Positions 12,169-25,900 of a DNA stretch of 64,000 nucleotides are shown in pieces; position 1 is the stretch's first letter, and each line of letters begins with the position of its first letter. The translations under genes and the position numbers were made by a program. Under the pieces are notes generated by a model. That model had not been told where the DNA came from, did not search any database, and was given only the letters and a program-made list of their open reading frames with translations. This stretch comes from Hybos culiciformis. Its lineage: Eukaryota; Arthropoda; Insecta; Diptera; Hybotidae. The stretch covers positions 8,535,829 to 8,599,828 of the forward strand of contig OZ023275.1 of assembly GCA_964007475.1 (NCBI GenBank), read 5' to 3'.

Positions 12169-15100
12169 CTGGCGATAAAACACACATGAAATTTCAAACT
12201 GACTGCAGAGAGATTTTGTTTTCAGATTAAAATTCATTGCATTTTTTATTTTTTTTTTGGTTTATTTTTGAATTTATGAACTTAATAAAATAAATTTCTG
12301 ATTTTTTTTTTTTTTTCATATGTCTCGAACAGAAGAAACAAAGAAAAAATATGTGTAATTTAAAAAATAAAAAAACTTATGTTTTTTTTTTGTGAAATTG
12401 AGATAATTTGTAACAAAAATATTTTATATTTGAATGAATTAAATAAAAATTATCGCATAAATTATGAGTAATTCATGGAATTTGCAGATAAATAAATGAA
12501 TAATTTTTTTTCCCCCCATATATTTAAACATTTTTATTTACAAATTTATGGCATAAATTTAATTAATTCTATCGGCATAAAATAAAAAAAAAAAAGAAGG
12601 ATAAAAATGAGCTACTATTTATACAGGAATAATTTTTGATATTTTATTTATTTATTAGTATTAAAACATAAATATTTTGTAAAAAAAAAAAAAACAAACA
12701 GCCTAGGTAATATGTGAACTTTACAATCGATTATCATTGTTACAAGAAAAATCGCTTTATAGCAATTGAAGGCTTAATACTATAGTAACGTCACCATAAT
12801 AATAATTTGATATGCGAGTTTAAGTTCTTCTATAACGCTCAAATGATCTAATTTATTGTCTCTTAAGAAATTCGTTAATCTAAAAGAAACTTATTATTTG
12901 GTATCCGTTCAGAACATTTCAATTTATATATATTGATATATATCGACAAGACGTGACAACAAATTTTACAAATTTCATTATTTCCTTTATTCAATCGTTT
13001 ATTCCACGAGTTTGTGAAAAATGAAACTATATTTATTTAATTAGTCAACAACTAAATTAGGCAATAATAAATATTCAATATAAAAGATGATTATTCTTTT
13101 GGAGATTAATAATAAACTTCTGGTAAGCAAAGTATACAAAGCCAATAACATTATATATATTATCAAATTTAAATGAAGCATAATAAAACAAAATTTTCTA
13201 GTTTTACATTTAAACATCGTTAGTGTTTTTAGAGCATTGTATTCAAATCATATATGTATTGTTATGGATAGTTAATAATAAAATTGAAATGATGCATACA
13301 ACATATAATATTTTTTATAATTCATTCGAATTTGAATACAATTTGAAAAGCTTAGTTGAAAATTAAATTTAAACTTTGTATTTTGTATGAGGTGTTATAC
13401 TATATGAATATAAACAGACAACATAAAAAAAAAAAAAAATTGAAAATGAATAATTCATAACAAATATGCTTTTTTTGATTTAATTGTTTCCAGTATTATA
13501 ATTGAATTTCAATTATAAGTTTATTTCACATTTTTATTAATACGTGCCAACCACGCTTTGAAAAAAAAAATCATATTATTATTTTTATTTTTCGTTATTT
13601 TTAATCAGATTGAAATTGAAATATTATACGATAAATAGCTGAATTTTAAAATTTGATATGAATACGTAATGAAAGTCATGTCAAATATTGGGGGAAAAAA
13701 ATACGTTATATTAAAAAATAAATACAAAATAAAAATACCAATTGATTATAGAGTATTTGAAATTTAATTTCACTTTTAATGATGATTTAATAATTTTATG
13801 TTAATTTAATTTATATAAAAATGTAATGTAGTACATATTAAGTTGACACCATCAAATAAAAGTTTTTTAAGTCATGATCTTTATGTTTGTATGTACTTAA
13901 ATTCTTGTTAACCCTCATGTTTGCTAATGGGTTGTTTAAAATTTTTATTAGATGTACAGAGTGGTGGTGTTCGAAATTTTTAACAACCGGCACGCTTGAA
14001 AAAAGAAGTTTGAGATACCCACAAGTACTTTTTATGAGGTAAAAATAGTTTTTGATTATAAATATTTAATTAAATAACTGCGTCAAATTCTTATAACGAT
14101 TTCCCCATTAAACTAATTGTTGTCATTAAATTGTTTTTTAGTTCTATATGTGTTTAGTAATCAATAACGTTTATGATATAACTCAAGGTGATGAATTCAC
14201 TTGATTCTCGTAGTTCTCAAAAGATTATTTGGAATATTTTCAGCTTATTATATACCTATATCTGCCGATAACAAAGTCTCAAAAGTCGTTTTCCGAAGCT
14301 TTGTAACTTTACTTAATTAACTAAGGACATAAAGGAAGTATAAATAGAGAAACTAGTCCCATAAAAAAAATGCAAATAGAAATAGTGAAACAAAAAATCC
14401 ATATCACAACCCCATGAACTTTTTTTTTTGTATTTTTTGAGGATTCCACTCTCACAAAAGCTTTTTAAAACTTTCAAAATAACAACAGTTCTATACAATT
14501 TATTATAAACTTATTACCACTGGATACACCTATATTCTAAAAACAAACTCAGATGCAGTAAGTTTCTTTCTTTTTTAGATGTTCCGAACACCGAAATATT
14601 AATTATGTTTATTCATTTTAATTTAACTTTTCACAATAAATGAGAAATAATAACTGTTGTTAAAAGTATTATATAGATTATGTAAATTCAGCATTCGTTT
14701 TTGTCATAATTTTCTCTGGTTGAACGTAAAAATGCATAAACAAATAACTGAAAAGAATTTCAAACTTAGTTTAGATAAACTAATAAAAACTATAATTTCA
14801 ATCCTAAAGCTCTCTGAAAGATAAATTATAAATCAAAATAAATAAACAGTGCAATTTGATTTTAATTATAAATATTTCAAAGTTTAAATAAATTCTACAT
14901 TTCTTATTAGAAATATTGTCTGAATTTTTATTTTTATTTTATGAAAAATAGCTATACTCTGCATAAATTTACATGTTTTTTTTTTTCAATGTTATCTAGA
15001 CATGTATGAATGAAATCTATTTCGAAAGAAACTATAGGTTATGCTTAATTATTATGAGAATATTATAGTTTGACATTTTAAAATGCTGTTGGAATTGATT

Positions 15101-17631
15101 TTGTGATGAAAACTCTTTGGCTAACATTGTAAGAAAATTGAATTTAAATTAAAAGAGAAAAGTAACTAAACAGACAGAGTGCCACTGAAAATTACATAAT
15201 TTACTAACTGTTATTGTGAAAATTAATTTTCTTTCTAAAACTAAAAGATTTTAATATGTAATCCATCTAAATTTTATAGAGAGAACATTTTCATTGTCAA
15301 ATCTGAGGAAAAAAAATCTTTAATTCATTATTACCAAGTCCAGAAAAAATATTTACTACACAATATAAAGAAAGAATATATTGATATAAGACGGAAAAAC
15401 AAAATTTAATTTGTAGACAGCAATAAATATGCAATAAACTTCAAAATACATTTATTTTTCCTTTTTTTCTTTATTTCAGATTTTTATTGCAATTTTCAAG
15501 GCATGCAGTAGAGTGAAAAAAAGACATAATTATTTAATAGCATTCTAATTTAACAATAAAATTTATTGATCAATTGCAATTAAATGACAAAATGTTAATT
15601 TTAAATTATTACACCTACGGAGTTTATGAGTTGGGCTAATAATATAATGGTGTTATTTTTGAGGAGCTAAAATTAATATTTAGCTGCTAAATGAATAATT
15701 TTTATTAGATCTCTGAATTGTCGTGGTTTTATATGACTGAAATCTGTTTCCGTTCTTGATGGTTTCCGTTTATATATAATAATGTAATAATATATAATTA
15801 ATGTTATTAATTTTATATATAATTAGTGTTATATGTAGTAAAATAAAGTTATATAAGAAAATATAAAACTTCTTAATATTTATAATACTGAAGGCTCTTT
15901 CATCTCTTTTTATACTACGGGCTTATAAAAAAATGGTAAAAATTTGAATCGGCAGGCTTTCTTGTAATCCTGACTTGAAATTGGAATGCTTCATGGTTTG
16001 TTATCGGATTCGCATTTTTTTTTTTAAATATATAATAAATGTATATAATATCTAAAAAATTTTATTAAAAAAAATTAAGCAAATTTTTTACGAAAAAAGA
16101 AATTTATGCTTCAATGCTACAGAATCTTTAATTTTTTAACATAACAATTTGAATTTTTTGTTAATATTAAAAAACAACATTATTATATTGAATAAAATAA
16201 AGTTATTTTATTAAAATTTATTATACATATTTGGCTACTGAAAATTTAATTTTTTAACCGCAAAATAAAAAAAAAAAAAAAAAAACAAGATAATGTTAAT
16301 AAATTAGATTTACAAAAAAAAAATGATAAAGTTGCGGTTTCAACATAAAAAAAAAAAGTATATGAAATGAAAATAAAAGTGAACTTATTATTTTCAACTT
16401 TGAACATTTTGATAAAAATCACGATTTCAGGAAGTCGTAAATTTTTGATATTTGTAATTTTTGTCAAAAAAAAAAATATGTAGTACGTTACTTAGTTCTG
16501 TTAGAATACTTATTTTGACAAAATTAAAATATGTACATAACTTTTTTTTTTGTTAAATGCATAAATTATTAGTTATGGTATCTTCACTTTCACAACCAAT
16601 TCCAAAATATGAATATTTTGTATTTCTTCTTGTTCGCATCATGTTTATTTTTCTGTCTTTATTATGTAACCAAAAAAAGAAATTATTATGTCAGAAGAAG
16701 CCACTGAATATACAAATAAATTTAATAATTTCCAATTATATAGTTTTATAGTTTTACATACGTAGATATATGTTTGTATAAATGTAACTATAATTATCAC
16801 TTTTTAAAAATGAAAATTACATTATAGCTACAACAGTACGGTGAAACTATCTTTTTTGCAGAAATCGAAAATTATAAATGAAAGTTTCTCCGACTTAACT
16901 TTTTTTATAATAGATTCAAGAATCTGGAAACTATATGTTTTACGTTCAATAAAACATTTACCTAATTTCTAAATTAAATTTTTTCCAATTCATCCAAAGT
17001 TTAACATATGATATAATTTGTAGCTTATTCTAAGTTACAAATTTTGTAATCAACATTTTACTAAAAGTTGCAATGGCTGTAGCTTATTATTTCTTATGTC
17101 TACCTTATTATATTTAATTAAGATTTGAAAATTTATTTACTTAAAAATTTGTATACTATACAGTTTTTATTTCACATTATGAAATATTGATTTGCGAATT
17201 AATGATCGTACTAAAAAGCTATAAAAAAAAATTATATTATTTTTTTTCATTATTAATTTCCGTTCATATACAAAGGCAATTTACTTAATTGACGATATGA
17301 GAAAATTTTTTTTTATTTAATTTTCCTTGTAATCAAAACGAATTTATTTGAATCATATAATAAACTCTTAGTTATTTTATATTTTTACAAGAATCTAAAT
17401 AATTCCAATAATTTTTTTTATTTTTTTTTTTTCTTAATATCCTTTGTTTTCACAAATCGGTCAGCCAGATATCGATTTCCATTAAAAATAAATTTATTTT
17501 TCCCATTGTTTTGTGGTTTAAATGATATAATTTTGCTCTGGAAGCGTGAATAGAATACCTGATGAATGAAAATAAAAATAATAAAAGAAATGAAATAACT
17601 TAAATTTTACCATTGTGTAGATATATATACC

Positions 17632-17655
17632 TACATAGATACATGTATCTATGTA
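17632..17655. repeat. Perfect 24-bp palindrome in a GATA/TATC-rich patch
   Basis: The left half TACATAGATACA is followed immediately by its reverse complement. The next about 30 bases continue as a degenerate TATC/TATG repeat, so the palindrome probably arose from a simple-sequence tract. Confidence 0.8.
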
Positions 17656-18655
17656 CTATGTATCTATATCTATATATTTATGCTTCAATAAATATTTTGA
17701 TAGTGATTGATTGCATGGTTAACTTTTCTTAGGCATAAATGAACTGACTAAATTCCAATGGGTTTAATGAAAATCTTGAAAATAAATTTAAAATTTGATA
17801 AAAAAAAAAGTTCGTTTCGAAATGTAGATATTTTTAGATCGACATAATGTTAATTTTATTGTATACTAAATGTTACTAAGAAACATTTTGTAATGGACGA
17901 AGAAAATTGGAAAAATATATACTATTGAAATCGAATATGCTATTTTAGAACGGAAATTATAATTTTGTTGAAACTTAATTTGAGTGCTGAAGTTTTCAAC
18001 TTTATTCACAGTTTACATTTAGATAATTTTATTATACTAAATAACATGTTGACATCATAATTCTAATGTATGTTGGTAATAAAATTAACATATTTCAGTT
18101 AACTGAGCATTAAGAGAAATTTTTTCATGAAATTGTATCAGAGTTTTTTATTGACTTATCTGAGTATTTATATAGATATTTCCCTATAACATATAACGTT
18201 CTTCTTTATTATACCAAAGAAAATTATTAATATAAAATTCAAGTGAATCTCATAACAAAAAAAACCTAATTTTACAAAAAAATAAATAAATATATATTTC
18301 TAGCTTTAAAAGGAAATTTATTGAGAAAAATCATTGTGCGTTGTTTTTCTCTTGTGTTATTTAAAACTCTAACCAAAGCGAAGAAAATTAATTTTATTCA
18401 TTTTCTCTTGGGAGTTTTCCTTTTATACCTACCACAAAAAAGGATAAAATTTTAAGATAAAATAATATGGAAAAAAAAAAATTTCCTCAATAAAATTTTA
18501 GTTCAAAATATTATTGAGAATACTTTTTACACGGAACCTAGTCTTATTGTGAATATTAATTTAATGATAAAATTATGATAAAATTGCCGATTTTCTTTTT
18601 TTATACAAATAAATTTGCAGATAACAAAAGATATTATAAACGTTTTGGATGTGTA

Positions 18656-18780
18656 ATATGTGTATTAACGTTCTCATAATCTGATCCTGTTATATCGAGA
18701 CTCATTTGCAAAGGATAATGAAGTGGCGCTGAAAATCATCATCTTTCTTATGCCGATATTTCGAATACCCTTGTTCATCT
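18656..18780. promoter_or_regulatory. GC-elevated island with POU-like and homeodomain-like motifs, candidate enhancer
   Basis: A roughly 125-base patch with clearly raised GC contains ATTTGCA (18704-18710, octamer-like half site), the adjoining AAGGATAATGA, and GTGGCGCTGAAAATCATC. It has no A/T runs, unlike the flanks. Such compositional islands in AT-rich deserts next to developmental genes are often conserved non-coding elements, but only alignment could show it. Confidence 0.3.
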
Positions 18781-19634
18781 TTAATTTAAGTTATTTTAAT
18801 CTTGTATTGAAAGAAAATTCCTTCATTTCACAATCATAATTTTTTGTCTCAGGTTAATATTTTTTTCATCAATTTTAATTTCAGAAATTTTTTTCGTCAC
18901 AGTTTATTTGAATCTTGGTTTAAGGCAGAAAATTTTCTTCTTCACTTAATAAAATATTCAAATTGGTTAATGACATTCACGATCTTACCAGAAAACAAAT
19001 TTTCTCTTTCAAAAAATTAAAAAAAAAAATGTGAATAAAAAATATTTCACTTGGAAAATAATTTTTTTTTATATGAATAGAATAATAAAAGAAAATTTTC
19101 CTTGCTTAAACAAATTTTTAGACAAATGGTTTTTCTTTTAAGTTTTTTCCTGCAAAAAACTTTCAAGAACAAAAACAAAAAAAAAAGACAAAATTTTAAA
19201 AGATAATATTTTTCTTTCCAAGAAAATATCATAAGGTGAAAAACTTTTTCTTTACAACTTAACAAAAAAAAAAATTAAGTTGAAAATGCTTGTAACGCAT
19301 TTTCCGAATTTTAAAAATATTAAAATTTAAACATCTTTTGGCATCAAAACTAAAGTAATTAATATAATTTCTTCAATTTTTGCGATTCTAGGGCAATTAC
19401 TCAGTAGGTAAACTTAGATTTTATTTTACTTTTTTTATCTATGGTTAACCTTACAGTTACAGCTATTTTACTTAAAACAAAAGTAACTATACATTACTGA
19501 ACCAGTTTCCACTATCCTTTTTCATTTAATCATGTCACACTATTTCTAAAACTATCAAAATTTGAGTCGAATACAATATTTTCAGATTTTATTTTATTCA
19601 AAATAGGGCAGTCAAAAGAGTGTTTTATACCAAT

Positions 19635-19912
19635 GAGTAATAATATTTATAAGAGGGACAGAATTCATACAAGTAAATTTTTTTTCAAAAAATATGACAA
19701 TATTTTGAATGTATTGAGTAAAATTTTTTAACTCAAATGTGTTTATTCTTAATTGTATTTTTTTTATTATTGTATTAAGAATAAACACATTTGAGCATGA
19801 AATTTTTATTCAATACATTGAAAATATTGTCATCATTTTTGAGTTATTTGAAAAAAAAAATATCTGAAATTTACTTGTATGAATTCTGACCCTCTTATAA
19901 ATATTATTACTC
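19635..19912. mobile_element. Foldback (long inverted repeat) MITE-like element
   Basis: Two long arms face each other. The outer 23 bases starting GAGTAATAATATTTATAAGA are repeated exactly in reverse complement at the right end, and the match continues past one mismatch to about 46 bp. The inner 22 bases (19732-19753 and 19774-19795) are also perfect reverse complements around a 20-base T-rich loop (19754-19773). The middle parts are diverged but alignable, so nearly the whole element folds into one hairpin. Similarity continues weakly a few bases beyond each end. No clear target duplication and no open frame are visible. A non-autonomous foldback/MITE is the likeliest explanation; an inverted local duplication is the alternative. 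Confidence 0.7.
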
Positions 19913-22900
19913 TATGGTTAAACCAATATTCCATTTGTCTCTTTGTTTTTATACAAAAAAACAAAACAAAAAATTATTTCAGTTTATGAAATATAAAGTT
20001 TTTTTTTAAATTTGAACGTTCAATATTCAATTTTTGTGTTGAAATTTTGTTATTTCTAGATTATGTAAAAATTGTTTAAAATAGTTTAAGTTTTCCATGG
20101 AAAAACTTATTGAGTTTGAGTGGAAAAAAAAATTATTTTTTTTACTTAAAGTGTAAATTTTCCAGTAAAAAGTTTGTTGTGTCACACAGTTCGTCTGTAA
20201 GTAATTTTTTTTTTGAATTTAACATAAATTTATGTATATTATGTAGGAAGTAGTAAAAAAAAAAATATTTAAGTTTCGCGACAAAATTGTTTTTCTATTT
20301 TTATTATTTTTTTGCAACAGAAAGAACCATTATAGTTTCTTCTTTGAAATGTGAAATATATTTTGTGTCTTATATGGTCTAATAGTGACTGTTAAAAATA
20401 AGATATATAGTGAAAAATTAAAAACAATTACGTGTATTTTGAACATATTTGGTTGCACTGTATTTTATTCTGAAACTTGCTTTATTAGTAGGTTAGTTAA
20501 GAAACTGAATATGTATTATTATTTACTAAATAAAAATTATAATGTAATACATCATTAGGATTATCAGTAATTGTTCATAGTGTAGGTTGGTCTTATAAAT
20601 AATTTCCTCTTAACAGCCGTATACTCTTTTTTAATAAGTTTTATCCAAAAAATATTAATTTAAACCGTGTTCATTATAAATTTTCGAATTTACGGTTGGA
20701 ACGTACTTCAAAAAACCGTTTAACATATAATATAGAAAATTTTGAAAATACTTCACAAAAATTAAAGTAAATATTTTCTTTAAAAAATAAACCAACAACC
20801 GGTCTCCTCGAAACAATCATATATACATTACATATAAATTTTGTTTTTGGTTTTATGAAATTTATCTTAAATATTTTTTTTTATATGTATGAGAAACCAA
20901 TGAATTTTTAAATTCATTAAATTTTAAAAATCTCTATAAGGAAATTTAAATTTTACAGGTAAGTGCTTATAGTTAAGGCATGGAAATTTGTTTAAAAAAC
21001 ACGTAAATTTTATTACAAGAGCATAAAAAAAAAAAAAAATTAGGTGTGTGTCTTTTTTAGCTGCGATGCATGTTTTGCTACATACTTTTATGTTTTTACA
21101 ATTTTTTATACAAATTTTTTTGAATAAAAGAAAAAAAAAATGGTTTTCGGTGAAAGGAGAAAGTTTTTGTGAAATTCTTTTTTCTGTCTTTTTTTTTTTT
21201 TTTTTTGAACTTTAAAAGTGTCTGGTGCATTTTTTTTCTTTTTTTTTTTGCAAATATGCTTTCGCAAAAATAAAAAAAAAAAATGAGAATAAATGCTGGT
21301 CCATAAAAAAGAGATAGTGTATAGAGAACTTCTTATGCTTATATTATATTGTTAGTTAGATAGTACTATATTCAATACTTTGTCTGCTACTTTGTGGCAA
21401 AAATAAAAAATCATAAAATAAATAGAAAGAAATAATTTTTTATGCTGAACTAAGCACGATTTTTATTATTTTTATGAGATTTAAATTGGTTTTTTCATGT
21501 GAAATGGGAAAAAGTTATTAGTGAAGGGCTGAAATAAAAAGATCTGATTTTCATATTTAAAATGAAAATACCAATAATGTCGTTAAGTTATAAAATTGGT
21601 CAAAAATTTAGTTAAATTATAATTTTTCAAATTGGCATAAATACTGGAAAATAAGATTTTTTTACAGAGAGTTTGGATGATTGGTTCCGAAGTAAATATA
21701 TAATTTTTGGGACAATGCTTTATAATGGAAGAAAACCAAAGTTACAAAGTAAATGTTATGCTGAAGTTAAAGTGTAAGGTCTTACAACAATATTGGATTT
21801 TTTACGGCCGTGGCCAAATGATGTTAGAATCGAGATTAGCCCAATTATTATTTGAACTATAATATAACCCCAAACTTATTTCTAAAAAAGTTTTATCCCT
21901 AAAAGAGTCGAAATTAAAATAAATAGAAAACGATAAACAAATTTTTATAATTGATAGTACGATTAAATATTTAAAAAAATAACCTTAAATAATATAAAAA
22001 TATCTGAAAGTAATATCTAACTATTTGTATTTTTAATTCAAGTTCAAACGACTACTCTACCCTTCGAAATGCTCAATGTGTACAGCACTTGAACATTTTT
22101 AACACTATATCTAGTTCTTGTGAAAAAATTTACCAAGTGTTTTTTTTTTTTTTTAATAGAATCAGAAAAAATAAATTATCTGTTCAAGTTTTATTAATTT
22201 ACACACAATTTAATTTAAGCTTTAGATTTGTGTTGCTATCTAATGCCAGACTTTTATAATTTTGCACAGAAAAATCCAATTTTATGATATACTTTTATAA
22301 CTTGAGGGTGTTAAAAAAAAATAAAAAAATAAAATAAGATATAAATTTTATATAATTTTAGAGAAAAATTTATCCATAAATGCTGAATTCAAAAGTACAA
22401 AAAATAAAAAATAAAAAAGAAAAATTTATATTTAAAATAAAATAAATGAAGAAATTGGTAGCGTTTTATATTTAGTTTTAAAAAAAAAAAAAATTGTAAA
22501 GAGAAATACAAATTTATTCAGGTGATAAACGGGCCACAAAATCAAAACAGGAGAAAAATCATTTAAAAAAGAAAAAAAATGAAAAAGCCTTTAGGGATAA
22601 AGAAAATAAACACATTAAGTTTTATTATTGCGAAAAAAAAAATAATTCTGTTTATTTTTTTTTTTTTTTGCAAAAAAAAAGTAATCGCGGCATTACAAGG
22701 GTTTTCCACTTGTGGTATTTTTTTTTTTACTTTTTTATTTTATTTACTTTATTTAGAAAAATATTTCAAGTTGTTTTTCATTCTTATTTTACATAAATTC
22801 TGTACTTCTCCATCTTCTTTGCAAGTAAAAAATTTCATAAATTTTTCAAATTCTCATTAAAAGGCGGCCACAAGTATATGCAGTTTCTGTATATAATAAA

Positions 22901-25900
22901 TTAAAAGTAGATGCTTAATTTTGTGACGAGATTGTCAGATTTTGATTTTTGCATAAAAAAAAACAAGAAACAAAAAAAAATTTAACACAAATTTTAACAT
23001 TTTAAAAACAATATTTGTGACAATATTGTGACACATTTGATTTTAATGAAAAGAGAATATTTTTATCCTAATTGTTTTTTTTTTTTTTTTCGTTTTTAAC
23101 ACGATGCTAACAATATTTATAAATTTAATTGTTTTTCATGTGGAATATTTTGACAATATTATTAAAAAAATGTTCAGGTACTAAGTAGCGCGGAAAAACA
23201 TAATTATTAAAACAACATAACAATTGCGTTATCAATATCGTTTAGGTTAATATCGTTATATGATGTTGAAATGAACATTTATGATGAACAAAACTAACTA
23301 GGCTTAAGTTTCCAATAAACAACAGCAACAGAAAAATTCAAACATTGATCTTAACTTTGAAACTTTAAATTTATAACAGAAACTTTTGTATCTATATCTA
23401 AAATCGATATAGGAATTTTGTTTTTTGAAAATAGATCATGTTATCTTTATCCAAGCAGAAAAGGAAATGAGCTTAGTTGATACGAAAATACATTTTTTTA
23501 AAATAAAAAAGTAATTAGCGTACAAAAAAAAAAAAACAACAAATTTCATATTAATCAATTTAAGCTCGAAAAGATTAAAAAGTTCTTTTTTTTTTTTTTT
23601 TTTTGAAAGTGATAAAGTTGAAGAAATTTTAAAAACATTTGATAACTTTTTTTTCGTTGTTGTTTAATTTTAAGGTTTTGCAGGTGGGATATTTAATTCC
23701 CACTACAAAAAAAAATTTTAAGACTTGAGGTTAATTGGAAAAGTTTTGCAATCAAGAAGTATAAAATAATAATAATAAAAAAAAATATAGAAATTTTTTA
23801 TTTTCTTAATATAAAAAATCCACTGTGAATTATTTATGCTAAATTCGATTTCAAAGATATACATATAATTGTCACATTCTCAGATTAGTAAATATTATGA
23901 TGTTGTTTTATTGAAAATATTTGTTTCTTTTCTTTGCATGTCACTTGAAATCGTTAATTCAAAAATGTTTTTATAATAATTATTAAAACAAAAGTTTATT
24001 ATTAAAATATTGATTTTGTTCTATGTATTCGATTTAGTTTGCAATCTTTTTTTTGAAACTTGCAAAATACTATCTTTTAATATTCAATCACAATAATTCA
24101 TTCACAATAAGCTATATGTTGTATTAATAAGTATATTTTGTAGTAGTTAATAGTATGAATAAACAATTATACAATCTAAAAAAAACTTATGCATGTGTTT
24201 ACATTATTTATAAGAGATACAAGGAATTTTTTTTTGGTAGAAAATTATTTTAAGTAAAAAAATATAATAATAATTATTCATAAAAATTTTTATCTTCTGA
24301 AATAAAAAGTGAGTCTTCGAGGTGAAATAAACGATAAATTTTAAGGTTTTTTCTTTTTCAAAGTCGTGATCTTGAAGTTATGACAATGTTTGGCATTTAT
24401 TTGTCTGCTTGATGGCCTCATAAAAGTTGTAAGTTTAAAACTTTTTTGATATTATATGGATAAATTTTTGTTTATTTTTTGTTTGTATTATGCACTTGAA
24501 AACAAACTCTGGGATGAGATGGGTTTTCTAATGAAAATTAAAGTTATTTGGATTTAATATAAATGACTTTAAAATAAGATATATTTAATATAAAAGGATT
24601 CCAGTTCTGACTTAGTCTATAAATAAATTAATATCTAATAGATGTTATATTTTGGACTTTTTTTTTTACACATTTTTGAGTTCTTTTGATCACAAATTCG
24701 TTTTTTTTTCTACAAATGCAAACACATTTTTCGTTTAAAATTAGAATTGTCTTAATAATCACATTTTAATATCCCTTTATATTAAAACATATATTCCTTT
24801 ATATTAAAATAGATATACCTATAATTACATAAATATATGTTCTTTTGTAATTTAATTTCTAAGTAATTGAAGTAAGTTTTCTTGTAAATGTAGGAAAATA
24901 CAATATGAGTAAGTATCATTATCAATAATTCTAATTCTATTGTGGTATATATTTATATTTAAAAAAAAATGTACAACCCACAATATAGCAAGACTTAATA
25001 TATAAAACATGGTAAAAAAGCTATAAAAAAAACAATTTCATTATATTAAAATTATAATGCGGTAAAATTGATAGAAAAAATAAATTGAAAATATGTTATA
25101 TTTAAAACTTTATTAAAAAGAAACAGTTCACTTTTTTTTTGTATCAAAATTGATTTTATGAGATTTCCTTTAAATTATTTAAATTTTTTTTTTTTCATTT
25201 AGGTAAATAAGATATATATTCTACCTTGCAATATGTTTTTTTGTAAGTCTATTTTGTACATTTATATAGAGGTAAATAATTTTCATAAGAGGTGGAAATT
25301 TCATTTTATTTTTTGTTGGCAATTATTTTGTTGATGGTTCAATTTAATAATATTTTTTTTTGAACTTTTGACAATCATCATTTTTAATATCTATACGTCT
25401 AAATCGTTTTTAACAGAATCGGAACAATATCACACACTACATGTTGTAAATATTGGTCAAAAATAGTTTTTTGAGACTTAAAACCGTGAAAATTTCGATA
25501 AATAAATAAGTGGCAAGTAAAAAGTATTCTCAAATAATATGTTAGCAACAGATTTCATAAGTTTGCTGTGCGAATATTAATAATTGCTTTCAGGCTTCAT
25601 TACTATCTGCAAATAAAAAAAATTTCGATTCTGAGAGCTTACTAATTTCGTTAAAATTTTTCAAAATAAGAGATTTCGTGCTTTCTATCATGTTTGGTAA
25701 TTTTAGTGTCTGAATACAACCAAGTTTTCTGTGACTAAAAATTAAACAACAATAAAAAATGTAGTTTCTAAATTGTTCCAAATTATAGCTTTAAATATAG
25801 AAAATCAGGAAAAAAAAATTATTATAAGGAATATTTTCCGCAATTCTTTTTTCTATAATATTATTAGGAAAATATTTAATAAAACTAGGACATAATTCAA

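Larger units (their letters stand above)
10173..19634. other. Non-coding AT-rich stretch
   Basis: No exon, RNA gene or intact mobile element recognised. Local items are the hairpin at 12142, the palindrome at 17632, a GC-richer patch at about 15945-16015, an island at about 11475-11600 and the island at 18656. Open frames around 14.3, 16.2-16.7 and 19.0 kb are F/K/I-rich translations of poly-A/T tracts. Confidence 0.6.

Noticed and set aside
22579..22860. 93-codon plus-strand frame rich in F and K
   Set aside because: It is produced by poly-A and poly-T tracts. It has no conserved domain and its codons follow base composition only.
24583..24810. Repeated and inverted CCTTTATATTAAAA blocks
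   Set aside because: Low-complexity AT sequence where such matches are expected by chance.
25590..25781. Minus-strand 63-codon frame with even composition
   Set aside because: No recognisable homology or splice boundaries; could be a decayed fragment, but unsupported.
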